Source: Paenibacillus uliginis N3/975 (GTDB lineage Bacteria > Bacillota > Bacilli > Paenibacillales > Paenibacillaceae). From it: 64,000 nt of DNA. The position numbers and the translations under genes were made by a program. The stretch lies in contig NZ_LT840184.1 of assembly GCF_900177425.1 (NCBI RefSeq), positions 6,302,261 to 6,366,260 of the forward strand. Reading direction: 5' to 3'. Within the stretch, counting starts at the first letter, position 1. Each line of letters begins with the position of its first letter. The notes beneath the pieces were generated by a model that saw nothing but the letters and a program-made list of their open reading frames with translations, did not search any database and was not told the DNA's origin. Shown here piece by piece: positions 63,710 to 64,000 of the stretch.

Positions 63710-64000
63710 ATGAAAGGTTTTAAAAATACGAGGTGGTATAACAGCATCAAGCAAAGTCTTAACGCTGGCCGTTCCGCCAAGGATAACGAAAACTCCAGAC
63801 ATGAATCCGACGTTCAGGCTGATACAAAGCAAAAAGGATGGATTTCGTCCCGCAAGTGGGTCTTGATCCCAGCAGGTGCAGTGCTTGTTGCAGGATCGGT
63901 CTTTTTCGCCGGACGCGAATATGTAAACGCAAATACATTGCCGTTCTATCACGTATATGTAAACGGGCAGAATATAGGCACCATCGAGGATGATGAACAG
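63710..64000 (+). CDS. Membrane-anchored peptidoglycan peptidase (M23-type), N-terminal part
   Basis: The frame starts MKGFKNTRWYNSIKQSLNAG, has a membrane helix near residues 52-68 (WVLIPAGAVLVAGSVFFAG) and continues NTLPFYHVYVNGQNIGTIED before the window ends (97 codons seen). In Paenibacillus a LysM/G5/M23 metallopeptidase with this N-terminus precedes walRK; that is from memory. The catalytic part is outside the window. The WalR box upstream agrees with a cell-wall hydrolase. Confidence 0.65.
   Translation, partial: MKGFKNTRWYNSIKQSLNAGRSAKDNENSRHESDVQADTKQKGWISSRKWVLIPAGAVLVAGSVFFAGREYVNANTLPFYHVYVNGQNIGTIEDDEQ

Overview
The window is chromosomal DNA spanning the replication origin of a spore-forming Bacillota bacterium. 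The gene order, the spore-specific genes (yyaC, spo0J/soj, spoIIIJ, yjzC) and the intergenic repeats fit Paenibacillus best; the genus is inferred from gene content and remembered sequence style, not from a search.

Left arm (1-12205, mostly minus strand): promoters and boxA of an rRNA operon that lies just outside the window, an HD-GYP phosphodiesterase, gyrA, a plus-strand ATP-grasp (YheC/YheD-like) gene placed between gyrA and gyrB, then gyrB, remB/yaaB, recF, yaaA, dnaN and dnaA. Two clusters of DnaA boxes form a bipartite oriC: one between dnaA and dnaN, with an AT-rich unwinding element and DnaA-trio-like triplets, and one upstream of dnaA.

Next (12241-17223) a gluconate operon (gnd, gntR, gntP, gntK; minus strand) separates dnaA from rpmH, its usual partner. 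It carries GntR operators and a cre-like site, and a pair of DnaA boxes lies on its far side.

Right arm (17743-37472, mostly plus): rpmH-rnpA-spoIIIJ-jag-mnmE-mnmG-rsmG-noc-soj-spo0J. One parS lies inside the rsmG terminator and a second inside spo0J. A cysteine desulfurase, DUF4446, yyaC, DUF3343, MscS channel, DUF951 and tRNA-Ser follow. Then come mgtA with an M-box riboswitch and an unusual second leader segment, a structured RNA that could be 6S RNA, yjzC, and rpsF-ssb-rpsR.

Accessory stretch (37473-50579): a divergent SRAP protein, an oppABCDF operon, a BlaI/BlaR1-like pair with two promoter-operator modules and a non-penicillin-binding sensor, a relic of an IS1182-type transposase, a D,D-carboxypeptidase and an LCP ligase.

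Conserved cluster (50840-58027): CBS protein, MazG-like protein, yybS, gdpP (c-di-AMP phosphodiesterase), rplI, dnaB and purA. The end of the window holds a candidate small RNA, a complete HssRS-HrtBA haem-response module with its HssR repeat, an unknown anchored protein, and the start of an M23 peptidase behind a WalR box.

No wholly new defence or biosynthetic system was seen. The most interesting signals are regulatory and architectural: the mgtA leader, two unassigned RNAs, a possible AUA start in remB, the gnt operon lodged at the origin, the double BlaI control region, and the SRAP protein with substituted catalytic residues.
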